The position numbers were made by a program, and so were the translations under genes. Below, piece by piece: positions 45,201 through 57,100 of a stretch of DNA of 64,000 bases (positions within the stretch are counted from its first letter, which is position 1; every line of letters begins with the position of its first letter). The stretch is from the NCBI GenBank assembly GCA_038496445.1, contig JALMLS010000564.1:186001-250000 (forward strand), given 5' to 3'. Under the pieces are notes generated by a model, which worked only from the letters and a program-made list of their open reading frames with translations, had not been told where the DNA came from and did no database searches. This DNA is from Trichosphaerium sp. ATCC 40318 (taxonomy: Eukaryota > Discosea > Flabellinia > Trichosidae).

Positions 45201-47395
45201 GGTATTCGGTAACAGTCGCCGTACAAAAATATGTACCGTTTTTTTTGTGGCACCATTCAATTTCGTTTTGGTACTGTCAATCTCGCCTAAACTGAGCTTT
45301 TTATCCCTTGTGGTGATGCACACGGTATGGAGAAAGTGTCTAGCGCACATATATCCGTGTTTCTAGCGCTTAACTGGCGCTAGTTGAAAGGAAGCGATAG
45401 TACAAGCTGAAGAGTCTCGTGATTGTTTAACAGACGTCTACAGTTTTTGTTTAGATCCACAGCAATTATGGCGATGGCAGTCCTTGCAGGCATGCCGTGC
45501 AGTTTATATTAAAATCCTGAGACAATTACGGCTTTGTTTATATGACGTAATGGCGTTCGCCTTGTGTTACGCTTTTTGGTGACATTGAGTGAGTGACATC
45601 AAGCTTAGTGAGTAGGGCGCTCCTTCTAAAACTGTACGCAGTTTATGCACCTCGGTACACCACATGTACAGCATCAAACTGACCTTTTTTTTACCTTATC
45701 CTCTTTATAGGCGTTTTGAATCACGTGATAAACAGATTGCGTCCGGGTTGGTAAACATACTATTTCCCATTGTACTTTGTATTGTATACGCTAAACCTTA
45801 TATGAAAAGAGCGATTATGATAACGTTTGTCGAACAATTTATTCCACTACGTTGCCTACATAGTGCTTACTTACTAAATGTAATACACCACGCGTAGTTA
45901 GGCAAGATTGAAAAAAAGCTGGAGCAGAAAACAAATGGGATCGAAATTTTTCCTCATCTGCGACAAGTGATTGCCGTTTTTCCGCTTGCAAATAGTAGCG
46001 AAGAAAACAAACTATCTAGTTTATGGGTGAACAGTGCGTTTAGTTTAAACCTTTAATACAAGTCACTCTAAAACATCTTTAAACCAAGAAGGGAATAACC
46101 AGAAAGAATAACCGACCACAATCCTGTTCTGCCAAAAATCACGTGATCATGTATTACTAGGTACTGCAATCTGCTGCCTACGTAATCATAAGAATCGGTT
46201 CTTGAAACAGACAAAAAAAATACAAATTAGTAAAAAGATGATTGCGACCGTTAGGATAAGATACATACCAGACTGTGGTATCGCAAGTTGCTATTGAATA
46301 GTACTGTACTACTTTTGTTCCACTATTGTAAACTCCAGTCAAGTGTTAACTAACTACTTTCCAACTATCACTTCCTTTGCTATGGTATAGAATGCGTTCC
46401 GTCCGAACTGTCTGTGATGCTAGCGCCAAGCGACATAGGCACTTGTTTGGCAAGAGCCAATAGAAAAATGAGATTTATACTGTTCCATACCATTGCAAAC
46501 TTGAAGCCTTTTGAATAAAAGCGTTAGTCTTGTGGTTATACATGCGCTGAAACTTACGTATTATGGCCATTACAGCTGCTAGTATGAGCGTACAAAATCA
46601 AGTATTGTTAAAATCAATATGGTAGCGTATTCGCTATCAATCCTCTTGGAAATAACTTTGGAACCATAAGTTTATGCATAAATAAAACAACAAAGTTCTA
46701 CTTACTTGTGCGTTCCTCATTGAATCGTGTTAAAATACCAACCTAAGTGTGGTATTAATAGGTAGTATTTTATAGTAAGTATTGCTGTTACTTAGTTTTT
46801 AGAGAAGACACAAACAGTTTTCAAGTATGTACAAGCACTATTTTGGGTGTAAAAACAATTTGTAAAGCTGTTGCCACGCGCACATTAATGTACTCTGTGT
46901 GACATGTGATAACACACTCCAGACCATTGTATAATCAAATAATAATACATTACTTGTACTACCTGAACGTGGATCGCGGTTGTTGTCTAGCTTTACTTAA
47001 CTAAACTTGTTAAGTGCTAACGTTTGGTATTGACATGTTTGAGTGGTACAAAAGTGACTGGCAAGGGCGTGTCAGCTTATACTAGTGTAAGAATCTTGGA
47101 GTTCGGTATGCTAACTGGTGCACGTGTGCAGTTTAAAGGTATTTAATAAGGAGCTTTGATTGGCTGTTCAAGTAACTCGGTCACTTTGCTGCTAAAGCGA
47201 GAAAACTGACGTTTACATCAACGGCTTGTATGAGTGATAACGTCAGAAGCATGAGAAATCGAGTGCGTTGTTTCAAGGAAGAGTAGCGGTGCTATCAGAA
47301 AATGCGTTAAATTTCTTTACGTGAATAGCTTCTCGTTAAGGCATCAGTAGAAACTGAATACACTCACAGGTAAACAATTCATTACTAGACAAGCT
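42281..47395. other. 5.1-kb stretch without a resolvable gene
   Basis: By far the largest gap of the window. Frames are closed about as often as expected for random sequence. Base composition is somewhat less AT-rich than the introns, and CACGTG palindromes and GTAC tetramers are frequent. Two or three minus-strand exon chains join in phase (a ring-finger-like one at 43671-43830; another near 46190-46560 ending HSLNRFL), but I cannot build a full gene. No transposase, reverse transcriptase, tRNA or long tandem repeat is seen. It may hold one or two fast-evolving genes made of very short exons, an RNA gene, or a structural element. Confidence 0.5.
43671..43830 (-). CDS. fragment resembling an SP-RING/RING zinc finger
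   Basis: Across a 58-bp intron (GTACGA...TTTCAG) the minus strand reads CQNVYCFNCITNHLQQQ, then EVYNDASWRCPVC. The order C-x4-C-x2-C, then W-x-C-P-x-C resembles the second half of a PIAS/Siz SP-RING, which recruits SUMO E2, though the canonical His after the first Cys is Asn. I cannot find the PINIT or SAP regions nor a full first half, so this may be chance. Confidence 0.28.
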
Positions 47396-49733
47396 ATGGA
47401 TTATTTATACACGGCATTATATGCCTTTACGTTTATTATGGTACTTGTTGGTACTGTGGCCACCCAAGTATTCCATGTATCCCCTTCAAGAGTAAAGGAG
47501 CTGCTGAAGCGCTATTACAAAAAAAAACCAGGAGGCCAACTCCGACGCTCGAGATCTGTGCTTCTAAGTTCTTCTACGCTCGAACAGAATCCATTTCTAC
47601 GATTACAACCGCGAAAAAAAATGTCTACCGTCTATCGAGTGTTCAAGGTACCCAAACGCTTACAATATATTTAAAACAATCTTTTAACCGCTCTCAACGC
47701 CCATCTAAATCTAACGTCCAAAAAGGGAGTAGTTGGTTACGGTATACTGTTGCCGATACGCGCTGTATTGACAGTACTGCTTATGGGCCTTACTGTGTTG
47801 GTAGTATCGGTGCGCTATTATTACATGACCTTAGATCACTTTGTACTTGCTCTAGCGCCTCAGTGCGCGCAACAACATAAAAAAACCTTGCGTAAACGAC
47901 ATTTTCAACTCATAAAATCTAGCTATCTATGTGGGGCGTAAAACGTGGCTCAAAGCCTACTGCAATGCGTAGCTTCCTCATTTCTATTGTCGCACTTATT
48001 GCTCGTATTCTTCTGTTTGTTTGCGGCTTTTACTACATTGATGTCGTTAAACCAAAGTCTAAGGAGACTTCTAAACCAGTACGTAAACTTGTAGATCTAC
48101 TTGTTGCACATAACGTCTCATTTGTTAACACGGTTTTTATCAGGCGCCTATTGTCATTGGCAATCATACAAGCTTAGTTGATGCAATTGTCATGTTCTAT
48201 TTATTTGATCCTGCTTGTTTTGTATCTCGTATTGAGAACCTAAAGCTTCCAGTCGTTGGTACTATACTTCAAGCAACACAAGCCATTCTTGTTGATAGAA
48301 CAAACAAGAACTCCAAAAAGGTACAAAAAGTTTGAAATGTCCCAAAAAAAAAGTCATAACAATCAAGCAGGATGCTTTGGAGAAAATAAAATCTCGTGCT
48401 TTGGATGCGGTTGAAGATAAGAGAGTAGCAAAAGTTGTATTATTCCCAGGTACGTTCCACTAGTATGTTGATGATTACAAGCTAATAAGTTGGTGTAGAA
48501 GGAACAACTACAAATGGAACTGCTTTAATTAACTTCAAAGTTGGCGCTTTTGTTCCAGGTAACTAGCTAGTGGTTTCATCCTGAAAGATGTTAATTATTT
48601 TCATAGCTGTACCAGTTCAACCTGTTCTCATACAGTATCCGTTTGACTACACAGATATATCATGGAGTTGTGATGTATCACTGGCAGCAACCATGTTTGC
48701 TATGTATGGACAGTTTTCTAACTCGCTTAAAGTGACAATTCTTCCGCCTTATGTACAGCAACCACTCTAGAGAAAAAGTTCTCATGTATTTTCTGTAGGT
48801 ACCAAGTGAAGAAGAGAAGATGGATCCTAGTCTATACGCTAGTAATGTGAGAGCACTTATGGCATCCAAACTAGATCGACCTTTGACTGAGCACAGCATG
48901 GGTATGTACAGAATACGTTCACTATTTTTGATTAAATTACTCTTTAGAGGACGCACTTCTATGTGCAGAAGCATCAAAACTGCATATGCAAAATAGTACT
49001 GAAGAGATTCACATGGCTGAAATAAGGAAACTGTATAATCTTGGAGTTAGAGATGTCAAAGGACTTATCAAGTACGCTAACACCATCTTTGATTGTATGA
49101 GTTCATTGGTTAATGTTTTATGTTATTAGACGTTTTGCAAAGTTTGATACAGACAAAGATGGTGTACTATCCGTATCTGAGTTTTCTGAAATGTTTGGTC
49201 TGCCTGTTAATGATCACACTAAAGAGCTCTTTTCATTGTTTGAAACAGATGCTCTTGGCATAAGTATGGTTTTTTGCTTTACTCACGTTTGTCTGTCTCT
49301 TTGGATTCTTACCCCTTTTCTGTAGACTTCAAACAGTTTATTGTTGGTATGTCTTTGCTTGATAAAGAGAAGACACATGATGATATCATTGAGTACTGCT
49401 TTGAATTATTTAAGAATCAAACAGATGATGGCAAAGATTGTGTTTCAGCAGCTGACTTGGAAGCTTACATGAGTGCTGTATTCCCTGGTATATCCGATAA
49501 ACAAATGCGCGAGCTATTTTCACAAATGGATCTTGACAGTGACGGCGAAATCAGCAGAGGTACAGTACAAAAACATGATTTTCCAAAAAGGTTATTCTTG
49601 TATTAATGGTCTTTTCTTAGATGAATTCTTCACGTTTGCAAGGAGTAACCCTTATTACATTAAACTTGTAGATAATATTATACGTAAAAAGGGTCTTGAT
49701 ATCTCTCAACCAACACTTCCAGCTACTTCTTGA
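47396..49733 (+). CDS. lysophosphatidylcholine acyltransferase (LPCAT1/2-like) with EF-hands
   Basis: An N-terminal TM region (DYLYTALYAFTFIMVLVGTV; GILLPIRAVLTVLLMGLTVL) precedes the acyltransferase core: APIVIGNHTSLVDAIVMFYL holds the HX4D catalytic motif, GTILQATQAILVDRTNKNS follows, and VVLFPEGTTTNGTALINFKV is the EGTTTN substrate motif. The C-terminal half has calcium-binding EF-hands: FDTDKDGVLSVSEFSEMFG and MDLDSDGEISRDEFFTF both carry canonical ligand spacing, with a degenerate one between. This layout is that of LPCAT1/2, which re-acylate lysophosphatidylcholine at the ER or lipid droplets, with Ca2+ sensitivity suggested by the EF-hands. No KKxx retrieval signal is seen (ends LPATS). 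About ten introns. Start chosen at the first ATG before the TM helix. Confidence 0.88.
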
Positions 49734-49871
49734 ATGTACATAGAAATATAATAAAAAAAGTTAAAATAGCAACTAGAATTATTATTCCAACGGACTGAGA
49801 TACAGAATTTTTTTTTCTTTATTATTCTTATACAACACAATCTTATTCTGTTGCTGTCTTTCTTCCCTCTC

Positions 49872-51149
49872 TCAGTTACTTTTTGCCAATACTATTCCTT
49901 TTTCGTCAAGTGCTTCCTGTACACTCTCACCTTTAAACACAATAAGATTAGGACAAGCTTTTGCAATATTTCTTAATCCTTGTGGTGACTTTCCAGATAA
50001 ATACCCCACGTCAAGATACTTCATTGTAGGACAAGATATACCTTCAAGCTTCATACCAGTAAATATAGCAGTACAACCGCTTACAATTTCCATACGTTCT
50101 AAAGGTAACTGAAACAATAGTCTAAAAGCATCATCTCCTCCACTTTGATCAATATGGATATACTTCAACTTCTTGCAATGAGTGAATAGAGCTTGTGCGA
50201 ACTCCCTCTCAAGTGTGCCCATCTCTAAACCACGTACATTGCAAGAGTAAGGTAGTTTAATAAAAGGAATAGACTCAAGATTTGGCATACGAGGAAGAAA
50301 CCAAGAAGCAACAACGTCATGGTTTGTTGGCCTTTTTGATTGATTAAAAGGGCATCGGAGGCTGAAAACTCGCAAGTTATGGAATACAGGACAAGAACTC
50401 AAAGGTTCAGCTTTCTCTGTATTTGTAAAAAGAGGTTGATGCCCTCTCCAGTGTTTTAAGCTTCCGTTGTTTCGCCACCCAACATGTAAAATCTCTATAC
50501 CTTTCGCCATTTTTAGTATACATTTAAAAAAGGGGAAAGCATTTCCACAGCCTTGTATGTTCGCCTTTGTTAATTCAGTCAGAGGAGATTGCTTTAATAC
50601 ACTTTCTAGTGTCAGCAATTGGCTTGGAGTATGATTTACGACTTTTAGGATCTCGACAGAACGAGAAATTTTATCAAAAAGTTTCGATAACAAATTTCTC
50701 TGTTCTTCCGATACAATTCCTTTTGAAAGCTCTAGACCTACAATCTTTGAGCTCTTAGGAATATTGTCCAAAGCTTCTAGGACATCCTTTGCTCTTCCTG
50801 AGTCCGTTGTTAAGGAAATTGATCTATCAGTGTATTCACTGAGCGAGTCTAACTGCAACGGCATCTCGTTTTTAAATTCCAATTGGAATAGCGGTTTGAC
50901 TTTCAAATTGTCTAGCCATGTCTTAGATACGCGACATCCTACAGCTCGGGTGGCTAGGGATAGGTACGGTCGGAGTAGGAAGACTGCAAGTGGTTGTGAA
51001 AAGCAAGACTCTCTAAAATTAGCTAGTTAGTATTCCGTCTACGTTTTATACGCGCTTTTCGCGCTAAAAAGCGTTTTAGTGACAATTGTGTAGGATGGTG
51101 TATTGTTAGAATCAAAGTGCGACAGTGCTTACGTTTCAGTGCTTGTCAT
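49872..51149 (-). CDS. F-box protein with leucine-rich-repeat-like region
   Basis: A short first exon (MTSTE) joins in phase, over a 125-bp GTAAGC...TAG intron, to AVFLLRPYLSLATRAVGCRV and SKTWLDNLKVKPLFQLEF, the second half of an F-box. The remaining 330 residues form one long exon with LRR-like strands: SKIVGLELSKGIVSEEQRN, EILKVVNHTPSQLLTLESVL, HNLRVFSLRCPF, MPNLESIPFIKLP, CKKLKYIHIDQSGGDDAFR, MKYLDVGYLSGKSPQGLRNI and CPNLIVFKGES. It would be an SCF substrate receptor. Tail-to-tail with LPCAT (138 bp). The start exon is inferred; the long frame itself is firm. Confidence 0.65.
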
Positions 51150-51301
51150 CGAGAACGCGTTCTTGTATGTCTGTGTAGTGTTTTACGGTCAAAGTGATTT
51201 GACAGAAAATAGCGGAATGTCGCAAAGTTAAGCCACAAGATTCGCTTGACATCAATTAGGTACCTGAACGCTTATTTTTGTACCTGGGAACCATTTACGC
51301 G

Positions 51302-52030
51302 ATGCTTAAGCTATACCAGTCCAATTGCGTTAACTTTATGGCTAAATACGTTGGTAAGCGAATGCCACTAGAACATAAGAAGGCAGTGCGTGTTTTGAGC
51401 CTTGGAAGCGGAAATGCAGCGAATGACGTGCTTTTCTCTAACGCTCTTGCTGATGAAGCCAATATCGAAGTAGCGGAGTACACCCTTAATGATATCTTAC
51501 CTTGTGAGCCTCATGTCGACTTTAAAGTGAAATCAAGCAAAGTTTCTAGGCTAACGAAGCCAATGGAATCAATTCAACTGTCTACTACACCACACATTAT
51601 GATGTTCTTTCAATCCCTTCATACAGTAGACCCAAACAAGGTATTACAATCGACTGTATTTGGAAGATATGGAGCACCTTTCTCTTTTATTGTTGAGAAC
51701 AAACAACATACATCAGCTTGTGATTACCTTGATAATTGTGTCAAACAACTTAACAGTGATCAAATATTATTTGAGAAACACGTGATTGATGATAAATTCA
51801 ATGTTGATGATATCACAGAAGAAGCTTTCAGATCACAGTTTAGTGGACAAGGTAAATTAAGTAAAGAACAAGAAAGTCATGTTGCAAAAGTTCTTGAAGA
51901 GTTCAATGAAAAGAAGTCAGATCCTAATGGAGATAAGCTTATGACATCCGCAACATTTTGTTGTTATGTTGTTGATAGAACTATTACTAATGGCCCTGTA
52001 AATCCGTTTTCAGTACAACCACCTCAATAG
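51302..52030 (+). CDS. SAM-dependent methyltransferase-like protein
   Basis: Intronless in the visible part. VRVLSLGSGNAANDVLFSNA is a class I methyltransferase motif I (hydrophobic strand, E/D-x-G-x-G replaced by LGSGNA) and TTPHIMMFFQSLHTVDPNKV could be the motif IV/post strand. Later sequence is helical and charged (EFNEKKSDPNGDKL), ending NPFSVQPPQ. The frame is open upstream to 51257 after a TAG acceptor-like site, so a first exon may be missing; the ATG at 51302 is the first in frame. Substrate unknown. Confidence 0.5.
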   Translation: MLKLYQSNCVNFMAKYVGKRMPLEHKKAVRVLSLGSGNAANDVLFSNALADEANIEVAEYTLNDILPCEPHVDFKVKSSKVSRLTKPMESIQLSTTPHIMMFFQSLHTVDPNKVLQSTVFGRYGAPFSFIVENKQHTSACDYLDNCVKQLNSDQILFEKHVIDDKFNVDDITEEAFRSQFSGQGKLSKEQESHVAKVLEEFNEKKSDPNGDKLMTSATFCCYVVDRTITNGPVNPFSVQPPQ

Positions 52031-52258
52031 TAATTCATGTACCGAAATTTTTTGAGCAATACATTAAAATCTATTGACACGAGGCTGTCAGCTAGTATGG
52101 AATAAACGTGATATTTATGAATTAAATAAATACTACTATACTTTGTGAAGGTACAATAAGAGATATCCAAGTGATGAATAAAATAGCAGACTGTAATCAG
52201 TTGAGTTGGATTTTGATTCGTAGCTGCAGTAACCTGCTTTCTTGCTTTATTACAGTTT

Positions 52259-53865
52259 TTACTTTTTCTCATTCATCAATAATGCCACTTTTTCAAATAT
52301 GTCAACACAGTCTTGAAGACTTTGTATTTCCACGTATTCATTTGGAGCATGTGCATTACCACCTTTTGGACCAAACCCACAAATACATGGTATCCCTGCT
52401 TCGTTCTAGATTGAGAAAAAAGGTATTTAGGTTTGATGAACTTTATGCTTTTCTTTGTACCAGCATGTATCCTTCATTAGCGGGTCCACATCCTTTGGCT
52501 ATACCGTCAATATCTGTGACACTTTTTAAAGCAACCTCGCAAGCGTTGACAATACGTTCATCCTTTGATATTGTAGCTGGTGGTGTATGAGATTAATAAC
52601 GCGAGCTAAGTTGGAACTACAATAGCGTACTTGCTGGGAGTTCGTTTTTGATTTTTAAGCTTCCATCAAGCCTAGGTTTAGAAAATTTGGCATTGCGTCT
52701 AGATAATACTTGTTGTATTATGGATTCCATACTTGAGATTATAAAGCTCTTATCAGACTCTGGCATGAGTCGAATATCAACCAAACCAGTTGCCTAAAAA
52801 ACATAAAAAATTAGTCTTTGTCACGTGGTAGCTTAGCTCTTTCCCCAAAATTAATCATTCTCACCTTATTAGGTACAATACTCTCAAATACTCCGGCATT
52901 AATAAGGGTCCCAGGTGTTACCGTCAAGGACAAGTCTGGAAAATCCTGGTGAAGATCTTTTGGCCATTTGAATTGTTCTATTAATAATAAAATCTCGGCT
53001 AACGCTGTTGATGCATTTGCACCACGAGTTTTTGATGCCCTAAGTAATTAAGAACGGTATTAGATAATATAATCCATACTTACCAACGAGATGATCCAGT
53101 GTGTACTGATTCGCCAGTGACAGTTATCACAAGACGAAGGAGTCCTCTTTAAAAAAAAGTTCAAAAAATTTGTATTTCTTATTTTTTTTTCATGCTAGTA
53201 CCTGTGCCCAATAGTTATGTTGTAGTCAGGATAAGCGTAAATTGCTGCTTGCGCCGAATCTAGAACTCCTATGTCCAGTAGGTGTCTTAACCCAATCTCA
53301 GAACAAGCGCCGCTTTCTTCATCAGCAACACAAGCTAAAGCGACAGAACCTATTTCTTTGTTATTTTCTTTGCAGCTCAAAATGGGTTTTCGTCAATCTC
53401 CAAGACTTACAATCTTTCAATCGCGACATAGCGTGTAACGCGCATACAAGACCACCCTTATTATCGCAAGTGCTAGAATAGAGTAAAATGACATCTGGCA
53501 TACAAAAACTTGATTGCCTCTTACCCTCGTCCATACATGTTGCCTTCGCGTATAGTGGGCACCAGAGGTGGAGAAACCCAGCCGTCATTTGTGTAACCGA
53601 CAGTATCAACATGTGCCACAAAAAGGACGGCAATAGGCCCTTCACCGCAAGTAACAAGTAGATTAGGCCTTTTGGGGTCCTTTGCTGTAAATGTCATTTA
53701 AAAAGGCGAAAATGGTTGCCCAGTACCGTAACATTGCGTTTTTAAGCCAAGGGAAGTGGCAAGCTCTATTATTTTGTCTACACAAGCTTTTTCTGAATCC
53801 CTACCGTTAACTGACGCAATAGCCACCAAAGCTTTCAAATCGTCAACTAGACGCGCGTTTTCCAT
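52259..53865 (-). CDS. M20-family zinc peptidase/deacylase (ArgE/DapE/CPG2-like)
   Basis: MENARLVDDLKALVAIASVN is the usual M20 opening. A 43-bp GTACTG intron removes an in-frame TAA. Catalytic landmarks follow: AVLFVAHVDTVGYT (zinc His and catalytic Asp), GRGTCDNKGGLVCALHAM (bridging Asp), ALACVADEESGA (Glu-Glu pair), LLRLVITVTGESVHTGSS in the dimerisation lid, and the last His in GGNAHAPNEYVEI. Together these give a complete di-zinc site. Substrate could be N-acetyl-amino acids or dipeptides. It stops at NEKK. About nine introns. Its start lies 280 bp from the divergent PB1 kinase gene. Confidence 0.83.
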
Positions 53866-54144
53866 CGTGTACAATTGAATTACGTGAAGAAGCGTGAAAC
53901 TTAGATGAGCACAAGATGACCAATTTTCGTTCTCCTTGCGTCTTAACCAAAAACAGCACTTCGCCAAAGCTGCCCCTAAAAGCACGGATAACTCATAGAG
54001 CACTGTAGATGAAGTAGGCTCTTACAGGACTTTGTGAACTAGGATAAACATCACGTGTTAAAAAAAAGTAAAACGGCGAATGGTTTTTAGTCAAAATACG
54101 TCACGTGAAAAAACGTTTGGTACTCATTCTTATTCCACTTAATA

Positions 54145-57100
54145 ATGGCGGAAGTGCCTGGTGCAGGAGCACCTGGCGCAGGAGCTACAATAGACAGGAT
54201 TACTGTAAAAGTACAAATGGTAGGCAGTAACAAGCTAAAGAGGTTTGTTGCGCACTCTGGGATGGCTTTTGGCGAATTTGAAGAGAAAATTGCTCTTTCT
54301 TTATCATTAGAACCTGCGAATGTATCTAGGATAACTTATTTTGATGAAACTGATGAAGAATTTGATATTGACAACCAACAAGGTGAAGTGGCGTGCCGTA
54401 AAAACAAAAGTTTCACAATAAAAATCAACCAATTTAGTTCAACTTTACTAAAAATACTTATTGATCTATTTTTCACGTGGATTTAGACCTCAGCGAAGCA
54501 TTCCTATTTTCAAATGAAGAGAACGAAGGAAGATTGCGTGTTAAAGTTGCCGTTAATAATAGCAATTCACCTGAAATAACTCAGTCAATCTCACCGCCAA
54601 GCGAAGAATCGTCAAAATCTCCTCCTTTAACGTGTTTACCTTCTCCAGAGCATTCACCTCCTCCAGCAAGAAAAGCAAGTCGTCGTGTACTAGGTACGCC
54701 GAAAAAAAAACCACACGTGATTTTTGTGTACTCACGTGTTGCCCAGAATTTACAACAGAAACTCGTGGAGGATTTTCCTTGTACAAGTCTAGAATGTCGT
54801 CTATTGCACCAAGTTCAAATTCATTAATGCGAAAATCTCCTTTCGGGCTTCGGTCTCACAGAACAAGAACGAAATCAGCTGCACCAAGAACCACCTCACC
54901 CGCTCAAAGAACTTCAAGAAGTATTGAGTTTAAAGCGTCTGTACAAGTGAGATTGAAGAATAACAATACAAGAAAAATACTTGAAGTGATGGGCATATAC
55001 GACTTTAGCGACCTTATAATTATAAAGAAACTAGGTCAAGGCGCTTATGGAAGTGTTTCGATGGCAAAATGGTCATCCAGAAGTACGTAAATCGTAAATT
55101 GTTTTCAAAGTCTAAATCAGTTGTTAAAACACTTCAGATCAGATTATTGCTCTCAAAAAACTTCAAGTTGGTAAAATGATTCAACAAGCAATTGGGCGTC
55201 AAGAATTTAAATTATTTGAGGAAGAATTATCCGTATTTAGGTAACAAACACAATCACAAGGAATTCCTTGAGCCAAATTCCTTTTATGTGTTTCTGACTT
55301 TTTTTCGTTCTTTTCAAGAACTCTTGATCATCCTTTCGTTATTAAATTCCTTGGTATTTCCTTCGACGCCTTGTACCCGTATTTAATGATGGAATATATG
55401 CCAGGAGGTACAACCTTTCTCCTTCTCCGAGGATCCAATTAACTCTAAGAAAAAAGGGACTTTAAGCGAGCTATACATTACAGGTGATAAAGATGAACAT
55501 CTCCCTTTCTCAGAGAGTGTTCGTATTGCCATACAAGTGGCTAAAGGGATGATGTACCTTCACTCACTCGGTATAATACATAGGTACACAACGAACAGTA
55601 GCAACTAGTTGTTTTCTAAACTGGTTTGTAGAGATTTGCATTCTGGGAATATTCTTGCACGTGAACTGTATTAATGTTGATTTTAATTTAAATATAGCTT
55701 GATGGGGAACGCAATGCAAGAATATCTGACTTTGGGCTAAGCAGATTGAGCACTGGCGACTTGTGCGTTCCTTTTATACTTTACTTGATTTTTTACTTCT
55801 ATTGACTTTTATTGACTCTGTATGACTAGGTTGCGTTCAAGGACTACAGGACATAAAGGATATATAGCGCCAGAATCAATAAAAAGAGATCAACAAGGCT
55901 TACACGTGTTTTCAACAAAAGGAGATGTCTTCTCATTCTCGTTACTTATGTGGGAAATGACGTCAAGGAAGTTTGCCCTGGCGGCTTGGGGAGGAGATAT
56001 TGTGGCTTGGTGTAGTAATGTACACATCACTACTTCACTTTTATTTCTTCCCTTGGATTGGATGCAGTTTAATTGATTGCTATTACTTAGATTGCAAAAG
56101 GAGAAAGGCCACCTACGCCAAAGAAATGGCATGTCCGATGGGTTGCAATAATGAAGCAATGTTGGCATCAAGATCCACATGGACGCCCTACTTTTGAACA
56201 TGTCAAAGGAATGCTAAAAAGTACGCTATTATATTCGAATTAGTGTTGATCTTCTGTAGTGGTTCAAACGCAAAAACCAAAAGAGATTTCGTCGTACAGA
56301 GGACACTTTCGAGAAAGTAAGGAAGAATATCACCTTTCTCAGTTTTTTCGTAACATTTCTGGTTTCTTTAGTTTCTCTTGCCCCTATGTCTCCGCTACCC
56401 AGCAAAAGGATGCCAACAAGAAAAGGGAGTATTCGTGCTAACAGAAAGGATAGTAGTCGTAAACCACCAAGACATACACTATCGATAAAAAATGCAATGA
56501 ATTATCGTAAATTCTTACCTGCTGACTTTCCTAACTCTTTAATTTATTTACCATCAAGATGTGAGTTGAACAAAAAGAAAAAACTAGGTACGTCCCCCAT
56601 ACACCTACAAAAACAAAAATCAACACTTGGTGTTGAAACAAGACGCCTAAGGCGATTCCAATGTAAGAAACTGATTTCACTAAAAAAAAAACGCGTGATA
56701 GCGAGCTATTTTGGTACAGATGTTTATCGAGGGAAGTTATCTGATTTATCAGTTACCTGCATTGTTAAGAAGGACATATCAGAATCTGAATTTGCTTCTG
56801 AAGTTGCTATAATGTGCGTCAGCATTTTTTTTATAATTGTTTCATTGATTGGATGTATTTAGAAATGCACTGTCAGAACATCCTCATATTGCTCAATTTT
56901 ATGGTGTGTGGGTGGCAGATAACCCCATTTTAATACTAGAACCAACAAAGAGTATGTGAGTTATATAGAAGTATTTCTAACTCTCATAAAGGATGTCTTG
57001 AAGATTACTTGATTTGGCTAAATGTTAGAACAGACAATGTTGTAGTAAGAAGTATCCTTAACAAGCTTACTTTTTGCCAAATCTCGTATGTGAAAGTCCT

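Noticed and set aside
45664-46056. Plus-strand frames, including one of about 50 codons ending at 46056
   Set aside because: Frame lengths of this size are expected by chance in 5 kb over six frames, and I could not connect them in phase.
46186-47300. Apparent beta-rich reading frame running through several stops on the minus strand
   Set aside because: Stops occur about every 20 codons, the random expectation; protein-like look is not evidence by itself.
53698-53760. Premature stop in the M20 peptidase gene
   Set aside because: A 43-bp GTACTG...CAG intron removes the TAA and restores the frame into a complete catalytic domain.
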